Below, in pieces: positions 8,202 to 15,931 of a stretch of 28,934 nucleotides of DNA (its first letter is position 1; the number at the start of each line of letters is the position of its first letter). Below the pieces are notes generated by a model. That model was not told where the DNA came from, ran no database searches, and saw only the letters and a list, made by a program, of their open reading frames with translations. This stretch comes from Candidatus Abyssobacteria bacterium SURF_5. GTDB taxonomy: Bacteria > Abyssobacteria > SURF-5. The stretch lies in NCBI GenBank assembly GCA_003598085.1, contig QZKU01000055.1:1-28934 (forward strand). Reading direction: 5' to 3'. Made by a program: the position numbers and the translations under genes.

Positions 8202-9128
8202 ATGGACGACAGAGACACCGTCCGCATCGATTTTGGTACGGGCGAATTCGGCTCCAGCGAAAAAGCAGGTCTGCTCCAGGTGATTCGTGGGGCCGATATC
8301 GGCTCAGAATATGAGGTAAAACCCGGCAACAACATTATCGGCCGGCAGAAAGACGCGAACATCCGCATAAACAACAAATCGATCTCGCGGCGGCATGCCC
8401 AGATTGTATGCAAACCTGAAGACCCTCCCGAAAAACGCTACACGTTATATGACTTGCAGAGCACGAACGGCACCAGAATAAACGGCCATCCGATTGAATG
8501 CGCCCCGCTCCGCGATGGCGACCGCGTTCAATTTGGGAGCGTTGTCTGCAAATTCATGGAAATCGATGCCCTCGAGCGAAGTTACCTGCGCGAACTCAAG
8601 AAAATGATCGAGTACGACAAGCAGACCGAATTGCTACAGTTGAAGCCGTTTTATCAGAAGTTGGAACCCGCGCTCGCGGATGCCGAAAGCAACGGCCGAT
8701 CGCTCTCGATCCTCATGATGGACCTCGATGGATTAAAGAAAATCAATGATATCCACGGCCACCTCGTCGGGACACATTACATCATAGAAATCGCCCGTAT
8801 CGTTCACGAAGAACTCTCTCCTTTTGGCGTTGCCGCTTTATATGGCGGCGATGAGTTTATCGGATATCTGCCGAACAGCGACAAAGCGTCCGCCCAGGAG
8901 ACGGCTGAGCGTCTGCGCATGCGTGTAGACGACTTTCGATTCCCGGAAAAAGAGATCCAGCAGCGGGTCACCATCAGTATTGGAATCGCCGAATATCCAT
9001 CCGACGCTCTCGAGATGATGCCGCTTGTGGCAAATGCCGATAAGGCGCTTTACGTGGCCAAAGGACGCGGGAAAAACTGCGTGGTCGCATACGACCCCTC
9101 GATGGCTGATTCCGGAAGAAAGCCGTAG
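8202..9128 (+). CDS. FHA-GGDEF protein, probable diguanylate cyclase
   Basis: A 308-residue soluble signalling protein. An N-terminal FHA domain (about 23-116; IGRQKDANIRINNKSISRRH and LQSTNGTRING) should bind phosphothreonine peptides. A linker helix leads to a GGDEF domain (about 145-297) with MMDLDGLKKIND, an intact YGGDEF signature at about 215-219 and AKGRGKN, so cyclic-di-GMP synthesis from two GTP is plausible. The RxxD inhibitory site normally just upstream of GGDEF is absent (the residues are ELSPFGVAAL), so product inhibition through that site is unlikely. I chose the ATG at 8202 because GAAGGG lies 6-10 bases upstream; the frame is open back to a TTG at 8169. The sirtuin follows after 18 bases. 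The phosphorylated partner, presumably a Ser/Thr kinase target, is not in the window. Confidence 0.88.
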   Translation: MDDRDTVRIDFGTGEFGSSEKAGLLQVIRGADIGSEYEVKPGNNIIGRQKDANIRINNKSISRRHAQIVCKPEDPPEKRYTLYDLQSTNGTRINGHPIECAPLRDGDRVQFGSVVCKFMEIDALERSYLRELKKMIEYDKQTELLQLKPFYQKLEPALADAESNGRSLSILMMDLDGLKKINDIHGHLVGTHYIIEIARIVHEELSPFGVAALYGGDEFIGYLPNSDKASAQETAERLRMRVDDFRFPEKEIQQRVTISIGIAEYPSDALEMMPLVANADKALYVAKGRGKNCVVAYDPSMADSGRKP

Positions 9129-9146
9129 CCGCCGGAGGATGAATTC

Positions 9147-9935
9147 ATGGCACCGGGAACCGATATCCTCATCGAAACGGCCGCCGACATCATCACTGCC
9201 GCAGAAAAGATCGTCGTCTTCACCGGAGCCGGCATCAGCACCGAGTCCGGCATCCCCGACTTCCGCAGCCCGGGCGGCATCTGGTCAAAGTACCAGCCGA
9301 TCATGTTCCAGGATTTCATGGCGAGCGAGGAAACGCGCCGCGAGTCGTGGCGGCGCGGCAAGGAAACATATCATCTTTTCGCCGACGTGCAACCCAATGC
9401 CGCACATTACGCCGTCGTCGATCTCGAGCGGATGGGCAAGCTCGACTGCATCATCACCCAGAACATCGATAATTTGCACCAGAAGGCGGGAAGCGCGCCG
9501 GAACTGGTGATCGAACTGCATGGGACCGCGATGTACGTCCTGTGCATGAGCTGCGGCAGAAGATGGCCGCGCGAAGAGATTCAGGGCTGGCTTGAAAAAG
9601 GAGTTGAGGTTCCGTACTGTGACGAATGCGGCGGAATCATGAAATCGGCTACCATCTCGTTCGGGCAGGCGATGCCGGAAAAGGAAACGCTCGAGGCGCA
9701 ACTGAGGGCGGAGAAAGCGCAAGTCTTTGTCGTGGTCGGCTCTTCCCTCGTCGTGTATCCCGCCGCGCATCTGCCGCTGCTGGCAAAGCAGAGCGGAGCC
9801 AAGCTGATCATCATCAATCTCGCCGATACTCCATTTGACGCATACGCCGACGTTCTGATTCAGGGAAAGGCCGGAGAAGTCATGCAGCAAATTGTTGGGC
9901 GGGTAAAGTGCAAGCTCGGATCAACTGACGCCTGA
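9147..9935 (+). CDS. cobB: Sir2-family NAD-dependent protein deacylase (sirtuin)
   Basis: A 262-residue sirtuin that would remove acyl groups from lysines using NAD, giving nicotinamide and O-acyl-ADP-ribose. Signatures are all present: GAGIS (27-31), GIPDFRS (about 35-41), TQNIDNLH (about 104-111), the catalytic histidine in ELHGT (H125), a four-cysteine zinc site (C133-x2-C136 and C158-x2-C161), and GSSLVVYPA. Length is normal for a bacterial sirtuin. The ATG follows a GGAGG site by 8 bases and lies 18 bases after the FHA-GGDEF stop, suggesting co-transcription. Which acyl group is preferred is not settled by the motifs I can see. The gene symbol is by family rather than proven orthology. 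Confidence 0.92.
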   Translation: MAPGTDILIETAADIITAAEKIVVFTGAGISTESGIPDFRSPGGIWSKYQPIMFQDFMASEETRRESWRRGKETYHLFADVQPNAAHYAVVDLERMGKLDCIITQNIDNLHQKAGSAPELVIELHGTAMYVLCMSCGRRWPREEIQGWLEKGVEVPYCDECGGIMKSATISFGQAMPEKETLEAQLRAEKAQVFVVVGSSLVVYPAAHLPLLAKQSGAKLIIINLADTPFDAYADVLIQGKAGEVMQQIVGRVKCKLGSTDA

Positions 9936-9989
9936 GCCGCTCCTGAAAACGTCCTCCGTTTGAACCGCCCTTAAAAGAAAGATCGCCCT

Positions 9990-11024
9990 TTGTCCGAAAA
10001 ACCAGAGAAGCGGTTGCTCCTTGCGGTCGCCCTGCTGATCACCACCATTGTCGGCGGGACGGTAGGCTACAGGTCGCTTACGGCAGACCAGTATTCCTGG
10101 CTGGATTGCTTCTACATGACCGTCATCACACTGGGCACTGTCGGCTACGGTGAAGTCATCGATACCTCACATTACCCGGCCGTGCGCCTCTTCACGAGCG
10201 TCCTCATTCTCTTTGGAATGGGAACACTCGCATACAGCATCAGCACCGTTACCGCCGTAATGGTCGAGATGGACCTCGGCGACGTCTTCAAGAGAAGACA
10301 AATGAATCAGGAGATCAGGAAAATGCGCAATCACTTCATTATCTGCGGCGTCGGCTCCACCGGCTCATGCATAGCGCAGGAACTGCTGAAGACGGGGACG
10401 CAATTCGTCGCAATCGAGCGAGAACAATCGCATTTGGAGACCGCGCTGAAACTTGGAGAATTCCCTTATATTAAAGGCGATGCGACCGACGACGAGGTGC
10501 TGCTCCAGGCGGGAATCAATCATGCGAGCGGCCTGGCGGCGGCGCTTTCCACCGAGAAAGACAATCTCTTTCTCACGCTCACCGCGCGCCAGCTCAACCC
10601 GTCGATTCGAATCGTGGCGAGAGGACTTGACGAGAGCGTGAACAGAAAATTAAGAAAGGCGGGCGCCGATGCCATCGTCTCGCCCGCCGTTATCGGAGGG
10701 CTCCGCATGGCTTCGGAATTGATCCGGCCAACGGTAGTGTCGTTCCTGGATACGATGCTTCGTGATTCATCGGCCTCAATCCGCTTTGAGGAAATCCCGA
10801 TTACCCCCTCCTCTCAGTTCCGGAACCAGACAATAAGAACGGCGCGCCTCCGCGATAACGCCAATTTGCTGGTCGTCGCCGTCAAAGAGGCCGGCGCCTC
10901 ACGGTTTATCTACAACCCGCCACCCGATACCGTGCTTGACGAGGGCATGACTGTTGTCGTCCTCGGGGATTCGCAACAGGTCCAACGCCTGAGGAAACAT
11001 TCGCACAGCACCGCCGGATCCTAA
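9990..11024 (+). CDS. two-TM potassium channel with RCK (TrkA-N/TrkA-C) domain
   Basis: A 344-residue ion channel subunit. TM1 spans about 9-27, a pore helix and selectivity filter TVGYGE sit at 50-55, and TM2 at about 64-90. A cytosolic RCK domain follows (FIICGVGSTGSCIA, about 116-126, a Rossmann nucleotide-binding loop; then AIEREQ), and a TrkA-C-like domain fills about 255-340. The layout is that of MthK/Kch-like ligand-gated K+ channels, which assemble as tetramers. The start is TTG, the only initiator that keeps TM1 intact, with a weak AAAGAAAG site before it. It follows the sirtuin by 54 bases. Its stop lies only 17 bases from the stop of the convergent rhodanese gene. Confidence 0.9.
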   Translation: MSEKPEKRLLLAVALLITTIVGGTVGYRSLTADQYSWLDCFYMTVITLGTVGYGEVIDTSHYPAVRLFTSVLILFGMGTLAYSISTVTAVMVEMDLGDVFKRRQMNQEIRKMRNHFIICGVGSTGSCIAQELLKTGTQFVAIEREQSHLETALKLGEFPYIKGDATDDEVLLQAGINHASGLAAALSTEKDNLFLTLTARQLNPSIRIVARGLDESVNRKLRKAGADAIVSPAVIGGLRMASELIRPTVVSFLDTMLRDSSASIRFEEIPITPSSQFRNQTIRTARLRDNANLLVVAVKEAGASRFIYNPPPDTVLDEGMTVVVLGDSQQVQRLRKHSHSTAGS

Positions 11025-11041
11025 AGTCCCGGCAGCCGGCG

Positions 11042-11368
11042 CTATTTTGCTCCGGCTACCGCGTATCCGGCTTGCTTCCAGCCTTCCACGCCGCCCAACA
11101 GCGCCTCACATCGGCTAAATCCCTTTTGTGTATATTCGCCTGCCCGCCGGGCAGAGGTCGCCTCCTGCGGTCAGGCGCAGTAGAAAATTATCTCCTTTTC
11201 CTTCGGAACAGAGCTGAGCCGTGATTCCATCTCCTTTAGAGAGATCGAGCCCTCAAGCTTCATGCTCTTGCATTTCTGCTCATCGTCGTACGCGCATACC
11301 AGAAGCGCCTCCCCCGACTCAACTTTATCATGCGCCTCATGCGGATTGATGCGTTTCGCTTCCGCCAT
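11042..11368 (-). CDS. rhodanese-like protein with in-frame TGA read as selenocysteine
   Basis: A 108-residue single-domain rhodanese if the TGA at 11171-11173 is decoded as selenocysteine (residue 66); read as a stop it leaves a truncated 65-residue product. The start is ATG with a strong AAAGGAG site. Before the TGA: ALLVCAYDDE, GSISLKEMESR and KEIIFYCA. After it, in the same frame, the domain continues without another stop: PQEATSARRAGEYTQKGF, then ALLGGVEGWKQAGY and a TAG stop at 11042-11044. The GG-V-x-x-W-x-x-AGY ending is the standard rhodanese C-terminus, and YCAxPxEATSA is where homologues carry the catalytic cysteine (YCACPxEATSA). So Sec replaces the sulfur-carrying Cys, with C64 two residues before. 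Seen: frame continuity, site and hairpin. Inferred: Sec insertion and thiol/selenol sulfurtransferase or redox activity. The alternative is a recent nonsense mutation. Confidence 0.82.
11139..11173 (-). promoter_or_regulatory. bacterial SECIS-like hairpin after the in-frame UGA
   Basis: In the transcript, starting 16 bases after the UGA, UCUGCCC pairs with GGGCAGG (7 pairs, one G-U) around a GGC triloop. The loop guanines fall at bases 23 and 24 after the UGA. This agrees with the bacterial SECIS pattern: a short apical loop, G in its first two positions, and a loop roughly 16-37 bases from the UGA. A competing hairpin (GCAG-AGG with CCUCUGC, one bulged G) uses the same UCUGC bases, so folding energies should decide. 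The element lies inside coding sequence, as expected for bacteria. Confidence 0.65.
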
Positions 11369-11570
11369 AGTTTTCTCCTTTCGAAATGGGGCAGTAACCG
11401 GTGATCTTGTTCAATCTTGTTCTGAAAGGCCGCAGATTGCTAGCGTGAAACCATGGCGTGGGACAAGACAGCGAGACTCTGCCGGCGAGACGATTCCGGG
11501 GAAGAGCCGGAAATCGGCACGCAGAAGATCGGTTGTTCTTTTTTCAGGGAGGACTTGTGCTCTCGTTGAT

Positions 11571-14222
11571 TTAAAAGCAGGCGTTTGATTCGGTATCAGG
11601 ATGAATTTCGGCGGGAACTACGACCTCCACCCGCGTTCCTGCTCCGGGAGTGCTCGTTATCCGCATGCTTCCGCCATGGGCCTCAATGATCTTCCTGCAG
11701 ATGGACAATCCGAGGCCGGTCCCGCGGGGTTTGGTGGTGAAGAAGGGATGCTCGATCTGGAAAAGAATGTCCTCGGCGATTCCGCAGCCGGTATCCGAGA
11801 CGCTGATTCGCAACGAGCTGCCGGCCTTTCCCCCGTGCAGGTCGGCGCACACATGCACTTCACCTCCATGCGGCATCGCTTCCACCGAATTCTTTATCAG
11901 GTTGATCAGGACGCGAGACATCTTTTCAGAATCCAGCAGTATGTTCATTTCCTCTTCGCAGACCTCCAGGCGGAGTGATATATTCTGAAGCAACGGCCGA
12001 ATGATTTCGATGGCGTGGTCGACGATCGCTTCAATCCTGGCCGCTGAACGGTTCAAGCGGGTGGGCCGCGAGAAATCCAGGAGCTCTTCCATGACGCCGC
12101 CAAGCATGTTCAGCCCTATCTCCAGATCGTTCAGAATGTCCTGTTGTTCGGGCTCCAGACACACGTGACGAAGGTTTTCAACCCCCAATTGCACGTTTTG
12201 GAGCGGATTCCTCAGCTCGTGAGCGACAATCGAGATCATCTTTCCGATAGCCGCCAGGCTTTCCGCCTGTTTTAATTCGGCCACCTGCTTCTTCACCATC
12301 ACTTCCAGACTCTCAGACAAGTGGCGATATTTGGCTTCCGATTCCCGCAACACCTCTTCAAAATGCCTGCGCTCGCTGATATCGCGCACGATCGCCAGCC
12401 CCCCAATTATTTCACCCGCTCGATTGCGAAGCGGGGAATAATGCGCCTCGTAGAAGCCCCGGCGGGCGGTTTCCTCGATGTAATAAGGCCGATCCTTCGA
12501 CACGACAGTCTTCCCCTCCAGGACGGCGGCATAATTCTGCGCCTCGCCTGTTTCCTTGAGGTAGGGAAATAATTCCATCGCGTTCCTGCCGATAACGTCC
12601 TTTTTGAGGAGGCCGGTCGCCCGCTCCATCGCATGATTCCACTCGGTAAAACAGGTGTTCTTATCGAATGCAACGATTCCGTCGGCGCTGCTATCGATCA
12701 GGCGCTCGGAAAACTCAGCCTGCGTCTGCAGTTGTTCCTCCGCCTTTCTTCGTTCAGTGATTTCCTGCTCGAGCTGACGGTTCAGCCCGATCAACTCCTC
12801 GGTCCGCTGCTCCACCATCTCCTCGAGATGCAGGCGGTACCGGTCCAGTTCTTCCTCGATTCGTTTCCGGGCGGTGATGTCTCTGGCCACCGAAATCACC
12901 GCTATTACCCGCCCGCTCTTCAATAAAGGCGAGCCGCTTATCTCGCCGAATTTGCGGGACCCATCCTTGGTGATGAACTCATATTCGGTGGGGCCGCTCC
13001 GATTCCCCTCAAGCACCCTCATCGTGTTTCGGAGCCCCGTCTCCCTGTATTCAGGCGCCAGAAGATTCAACTCATCGATTCTCCGCCCAATTATCTCCTC
13101 CGGACTGTATCCGGTCAGGGCCTTCACCGAAGGCGAAATGTCGCTGACGCGCATATCGAGGTCGGTTATATAGACGACATCGCTCAGGTTCTCGAAATGA
13201 AGTCGATAGCGCTCCTCGCTCGCGCGCAGCGCTTCCTCCGCCTGTTTGCGTTGCGTAATATCCTGCACCAGTGGAAGAAAGCACAGCGGCTTTCCCTCCT
13301 GATCTCTTATGACGCGGGCCCAGAGCGCGACCCAGATGACTTCTCCGCCTTTTCTGATGTACCGCTTTTCCATCTGGTAATGATCTATCTCTCCCGAAAC
13401 CAAGGCGCGGGCATATCGAACATCGTTTTCAATATCATCCGGATGGGTTATATCGACGAAAGTCTTTGAAACCATTTCTTCCGCCGAGTACCCGGTAATG
13501 CGGCAGTACTCCTCGTTGACGCGCTGATACCGGTAGTCCAGCCCGACGATGGCGGCTCCGCTCGGCGCCTGGTCAAAAAGACGGCGGAACAAAGCTTCGG
13601 TTTTGCGCTGAGCCTCTTCCGCCTGTACCCTCTCGGTAACGTCAACAGCGGAAAACAGCAGCCCCTCAACCTCGCCCCCGCTTCCTTTGACCGGAAGGAG
13701 ATTCAGGTCCCAATACCGCTGTCCCCGTTCCGGGTCACGCAGATGAACAAGAGGCGTTGCTCTGGAGGAGTGAGGCTGCCCGGTCTGCACGACATGACAG
13801 AAGATCTCCTCGTAGTACTCTCTCGGATAGAAATCGAACAGATTCTTGCCGACAAAAAAATCCGGCTGATGTCCGTTTGCTGCCGCATAGCCTTCATTGA
13901 CCCGGATAAAATTGAAGTCAATATCGAGGAAAGCGATAAAGGCGTGGCTGGTGGAGAAGATCCTGTTCAACATGCCGGTTGCATGTTCGTACGCCGCTTG
14001 CAGCTCCCGGTTGACAGAATCCTGCCGGCGCAGCTCCTGGTTTGCCATCATCAACTCGCCGGAACGGGCGCTCAGGCTCTTCTCAAGCTGACGGCACTTC
14101 TTCCAAATATCCTCCTCCTGCGCAAGCTCGTTCAGTCTTTGCTGCAACGCCGCCGCCTGCGCGCGCAACTCCGCCACTTCGGATAGAATTTCTTTTTTGG
14201 TTTTCTTCGAGTCAGCCACCAC
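11571..14222 (-). CDS. soluble PAS-rich sensor histidine kinase
   Basis: An 883-residue cytoplasmic two-component kinase with no membrane segment. It starts with a coiled coil (about 1-85), then four PAS domains: about 95-205 (HAFIAFLDIDFNFIRVNEGY), 210-325 (GAAIVGLDYRYQRVNEEY), 335-450 (VVYITDLDMRVSDISPSV) and 510-625 (DGIVAFDKNTCFTEWNHAM), with a coiled coil between the third and fourth. HisKA carries the phospho-acceptor H668 in VAHELRNPLQ. The ATPase domain has an N box (NLIKNSVEAM, about 775-783), G1 (DTGCGIA, about 810) and G2 (GTGLGLS). No receiver domain is fused and no response regulator is adjacent, so it is an orphan in this window. The start is one of two tandem GTG codons with no good ribosome binding site. 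Transcription probably begins about 200 bases upstream at the promoter near 14430. Confidence 0.92.
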   Translation of the reverse strand: MVADSKKTKKEILSEVAELRAQAAALQQRLNELAQEEDIWKKCRQLEKSLSARSGELMMANQELRRQDSVNRELQAAYEHATGMLNRIFSTSHAFIAFLDIDFNFIRVNEGYAAANGHQPDFFVGKNLFDFYPREYYEEIFCHVVQTGQPHSSRATPLVHLRDPERGQRYWDLNLLPVKGSGGEVEGLLFSAVDVTERVQAEEAQRKTEALFRRLFDQAPSGAAIVGLDYRYQRVNEEYCRITGYSAEEMVSKTFVDITHPDDIENDVRYARALVSGEIDHYQMEKRYIRKGGEVIWVALWARVIRDQEGKPLCFLPLVQDITQRKQAEEALRASEERYRLHFENLSDVVYITDLDMRVSDISPSVKALTGYSPEEIIGRRIDELNLLAPEYRETGLRNTMRVLEGNRSGPTEYEFITKDGSRKFGEISGSPLLKSGRVIAVISVARDITARKRIEEELDRYRLHLEEMVEQRTEELIGLNRQLEQEITERRKAEEQLQTQAEFSERLIDSSADGIVAFDKNTCFTEWNHAMERATGLLKKDVIGRNAMELFPYLKETGEAQNYAAVLEGKTVVSKDRPYYIEETARRGFYEAHYSPLRNRAGEIIGGLAIVRDISERRHFEEVLRESEAKYRHLSESLEVMVKKQVAELKQAESLAAIGKMISIVAHELRNPLQNVQLGVENLRHVCLEPEQQDILNDLEIGLNMLGGVMEELLDFSRPTRLNRSAARIEAIVDHAIEIIRPLLQNISLRLEVCEEEMNILLDSEKMSRVLINLIKNSVEAMPHGGEVHVCADLHGGKAGSSLRISVSDTGCGIAEDILFQIEHPFFTTKPRGTGLGLSICRKIIEAHGGSMRITSTPGAGTRVEVVVPAEIHPDTESNACF

Positions 14223-14429
14223 AGTACCGGTTAACGATTATATTGCAGGGGGACAGGATTCTGTCGGAAAGGAACCCTGAAGCGTCTGAAGGGGGTAAGA
14301 CCGGATTCCTCAATGGTGAGCGTACGGCGGTTCAATGAGCACGGCGAAATGATCATTTGAGAATGGAACACCTGAATAAACTACTGGTTAAAGATATTCC
14401 CGCTCCCGCGAGAGCACCATAATGAGAAG

Positions 14430-14458
14430 ATTATACCTGCCGGAGCGATGCAAGTCAA
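14430..14458 (-). promoter_or_regulatory. near-consensus sigma-70 promoter for the histidine kinase
   Basis: On the minus strand TTGACT and TATAAT are separated by exactly 17 bases. The predicted start near 14423 leaves a leader of about 200 bases before the kinase GTG, containing a short ATG frame of ten codons (14411-14379 area) and several small inverted repeats. The DUF4236 gene ends just 50 bases upstream on the same strand. Confidence 0.65.
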
Positions 14459-14507
14459 GAATTTATGTTGCCCTCGTCTATTCTCCAAGAAAGGCGGAAC
14501 CGGCCGA

Positions 14508-15548
14508 TTATCCTACGCCGAGACGCACCGCAACATCCTCGTAATCCGGGCATTCGGCATACAGCTTCTCCAACTCGATGCGCGCCCGCCGATGCTGGCC
14601 CAGCCTCTCGCAGATCAAGGCCCGTTCGTACCGCAAAGCCCGAAGGAGTCCCTCCGGCCGACCGGCTTTTCGCCGCAGCGCCTCCGTCACCGTCACTCGC
14701 GCGGCATCCGGCAATTCGAGCGCCCGAAGCGCCCTCGCCTTGTAAAGCAGCAAGGCGGCGTGCAGGGCCGTCTCGTTCTTGATTCCTTCCGAAAGCCGGA
14801 CGATTTTCTGGCACAGCCTCGGAGCGCCTGATCCGGCTTCGAATAGCAACTCCGCCACCGACAGCCTGACCACCACGTCGGCCGGTTCAAGGCGCAGCAG
14901 ATGCTGCAGGCAATTCAATGACTCCCGGGAACGTCCCTGCAGTTGGCAAACCTCCGCAAGCCCAAGCAATGTGCCGCGCAGGTTAGGGCCTATGTGGGCG
15001 GTCACCTCCGGAGTTATCGCGAGATCGAATCTCGTGGCTATCTCGTACTTTTTGAAGAACCGGCCGAGTTGGTTGTGTTTGTCCCTCGCCTTCTCAAGGT
15101 ATTCGGCGGCTTCGACTAGAAGGTTTTTCTTTAACGCCACGAATCCGGCCAGAAAGGCGCCGTCCGCCAGATGAAGGGCGCGGCGCAGGTGCGCAAGCGC
15201 CTCATCCTCATCGCCCTTGAAAAGATGGCGGCAGCCGTCGACAAGCGCTTCTTCAGTATCGGGAGTTACCAGCCGCTGGAAAAATCCGAGAGTCAGCCCA
15301 TCTCCGGCGGGCGGATCGGGAAGAGCGCGCGGTTTCGCAGGTTTCCTCGAGCCTCGACGGCGACCGTTCGAGAATGTTGTTGTATAGAAAAGACCGGTTC
15401 CCGGTATGCCGGCCGTCGCGCGTGCGCCGCGCGGGCCGATGGTAAACTTGGCGCCGCGCGGGCCAAACGAGAGCGAGCCTCCCGATTTGCTCAAATTCAG
15501 TGTTACTCCCGGAGCAATCTTGACGCGTCTCCAAAATCGAAAGCTCAT
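14508..15548 (-). CDS. DUF4236 protein with TPR-like repeats
   Basis: A 346-residue protein of unknown function. The first 56 residues are a clear DUF4236 domain (MSFRFWRRVKIAPGVTLNLS, then SFGPRGAKFTIGPRGARAT and GIPGTGLFYTTTF), a small beta-rich module found at the N-terminus of many otherwise unrelated bacterial proteins. From about residue 85 to the end the sequence is helical with TPR-like pairs (AHLRRALHLADGAFLAGFVAL, SLNCLQHLLRLEPAD, ARIELEKLYAECPDYEDVAV), suggesting a protein-binding scaffold. There is no signal peptide or membrane segment. The ATG follows an AGGGGA site. No partner can be named from the context. Confidence 0.8.
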   Translation of the reverse strand: MSFRFWRRVKIAPGVTLNLSKSGGSLSFGPRGAKFTIGPRGARATAGIPGTGLFYTTTFSNGRRRGSRKPAKPRALPDPPAGDGLTLGFFQRLVTPDTEEALVDGCRHLFKGDEDEALAHLRRALHLADGAFLAGFVALKKNLLVEAAEYLEKARDKHNQLGRFFKKYEIATRFDLAITPEVTAHIGPNLRGTLLGLAEVCQLQGRSRESLNCLQHLLRLEPADVVVRLSVAELLFEAGSGAPRLCQKIVRLSEGIKNETALHAALLLYKARALRALELPDAARVTVTEALRRKAGRPEGLLRALRYERALICERLGQHRRARIELEKLYAECPDYEDVAVRLGVG

Positions 15549-15931
15549 ATGGTATTCCCCTAAAAATCGAAGTCAACGAGCGCTCCTACTCCTAAAAAGC
15601 CACCTCCGTTATACACGAAAGCATGTACGGATTGCTATTTTTTTGTCTACATTATCTCCAGTAGTCTGAGATCATGAAATTCGGGAAAGATATCATCGAG
15701 TTTATGTGGTTTTGATCTTTACAAAGCCTGCCATTCGTGACAGTTTTTGATTAACATCTTCTCATGGCGTCTTCAGGATGTACCTCCTGTCAAGACCATA
15801 TGTGAGCGTTCGGGAAAGAACGACATCCACATATGCCGGCTACACCCCGGGTGACTCGTAGGAGTGCACGGAATCGAAGTGGGGACTGCACTGTTTGATG
15901 GCATTTTAATCAGAGGAGGGAGATTTTTTTC
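15549..15931. other. intergenic leader region upstream of the beta-helix gene
   Basis: This region of about 380 bases lies between divergent genes. The left part is AT-rich and should hold the promoters, but no paired consensus boxes are clear. The right part (15797-15892) is rich in inverted repeats and is described separately. A strong GGAGGGAG ribosome binding site sits at 15916-15923 in front of the ATG at 15932. Confidence 0.4.
15797..15892 (+). promoter_or_regulatory. possible structured RNA leader of unknown class
   Basis: Three consecutive stems can form in the plus-strand transcript. First, CATATGTG pairs with CACATATG (15797-15804 and 15828-15835) and encloses an inner CGTTC/GAACG stem (15807-15822) capped by GGGAAA. 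Second, ACTC pairs with GAGT across GTAG (15854-15865). Third, as an alternative, AGTGCA pairs with TGCACT (15863-15868 and 15887-15892). The second and third overlap by three bases, so they exclude each other, as in a switch. I do not recognise a known riboswitch core. Confidence 0.3.

Noticed and set aside
11171-11368. Reading the rhodanese as a 65-residue complete protein or a simple pseudogene
   Set aside because: The frame after the TGA is intact and family-like to a proper stop, only one interruption exists, it falls on the catalytic position and a SECIS-like hairpin follows. Decay would not be expected to produce this combination.
15841-15853. CACCCCGGGTG as part of a known riboswitch such as preQ1 or c-di-GMP
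   Set aside because: The surrounding conserved cores of those classes are absent; only a short palindrome is shared.
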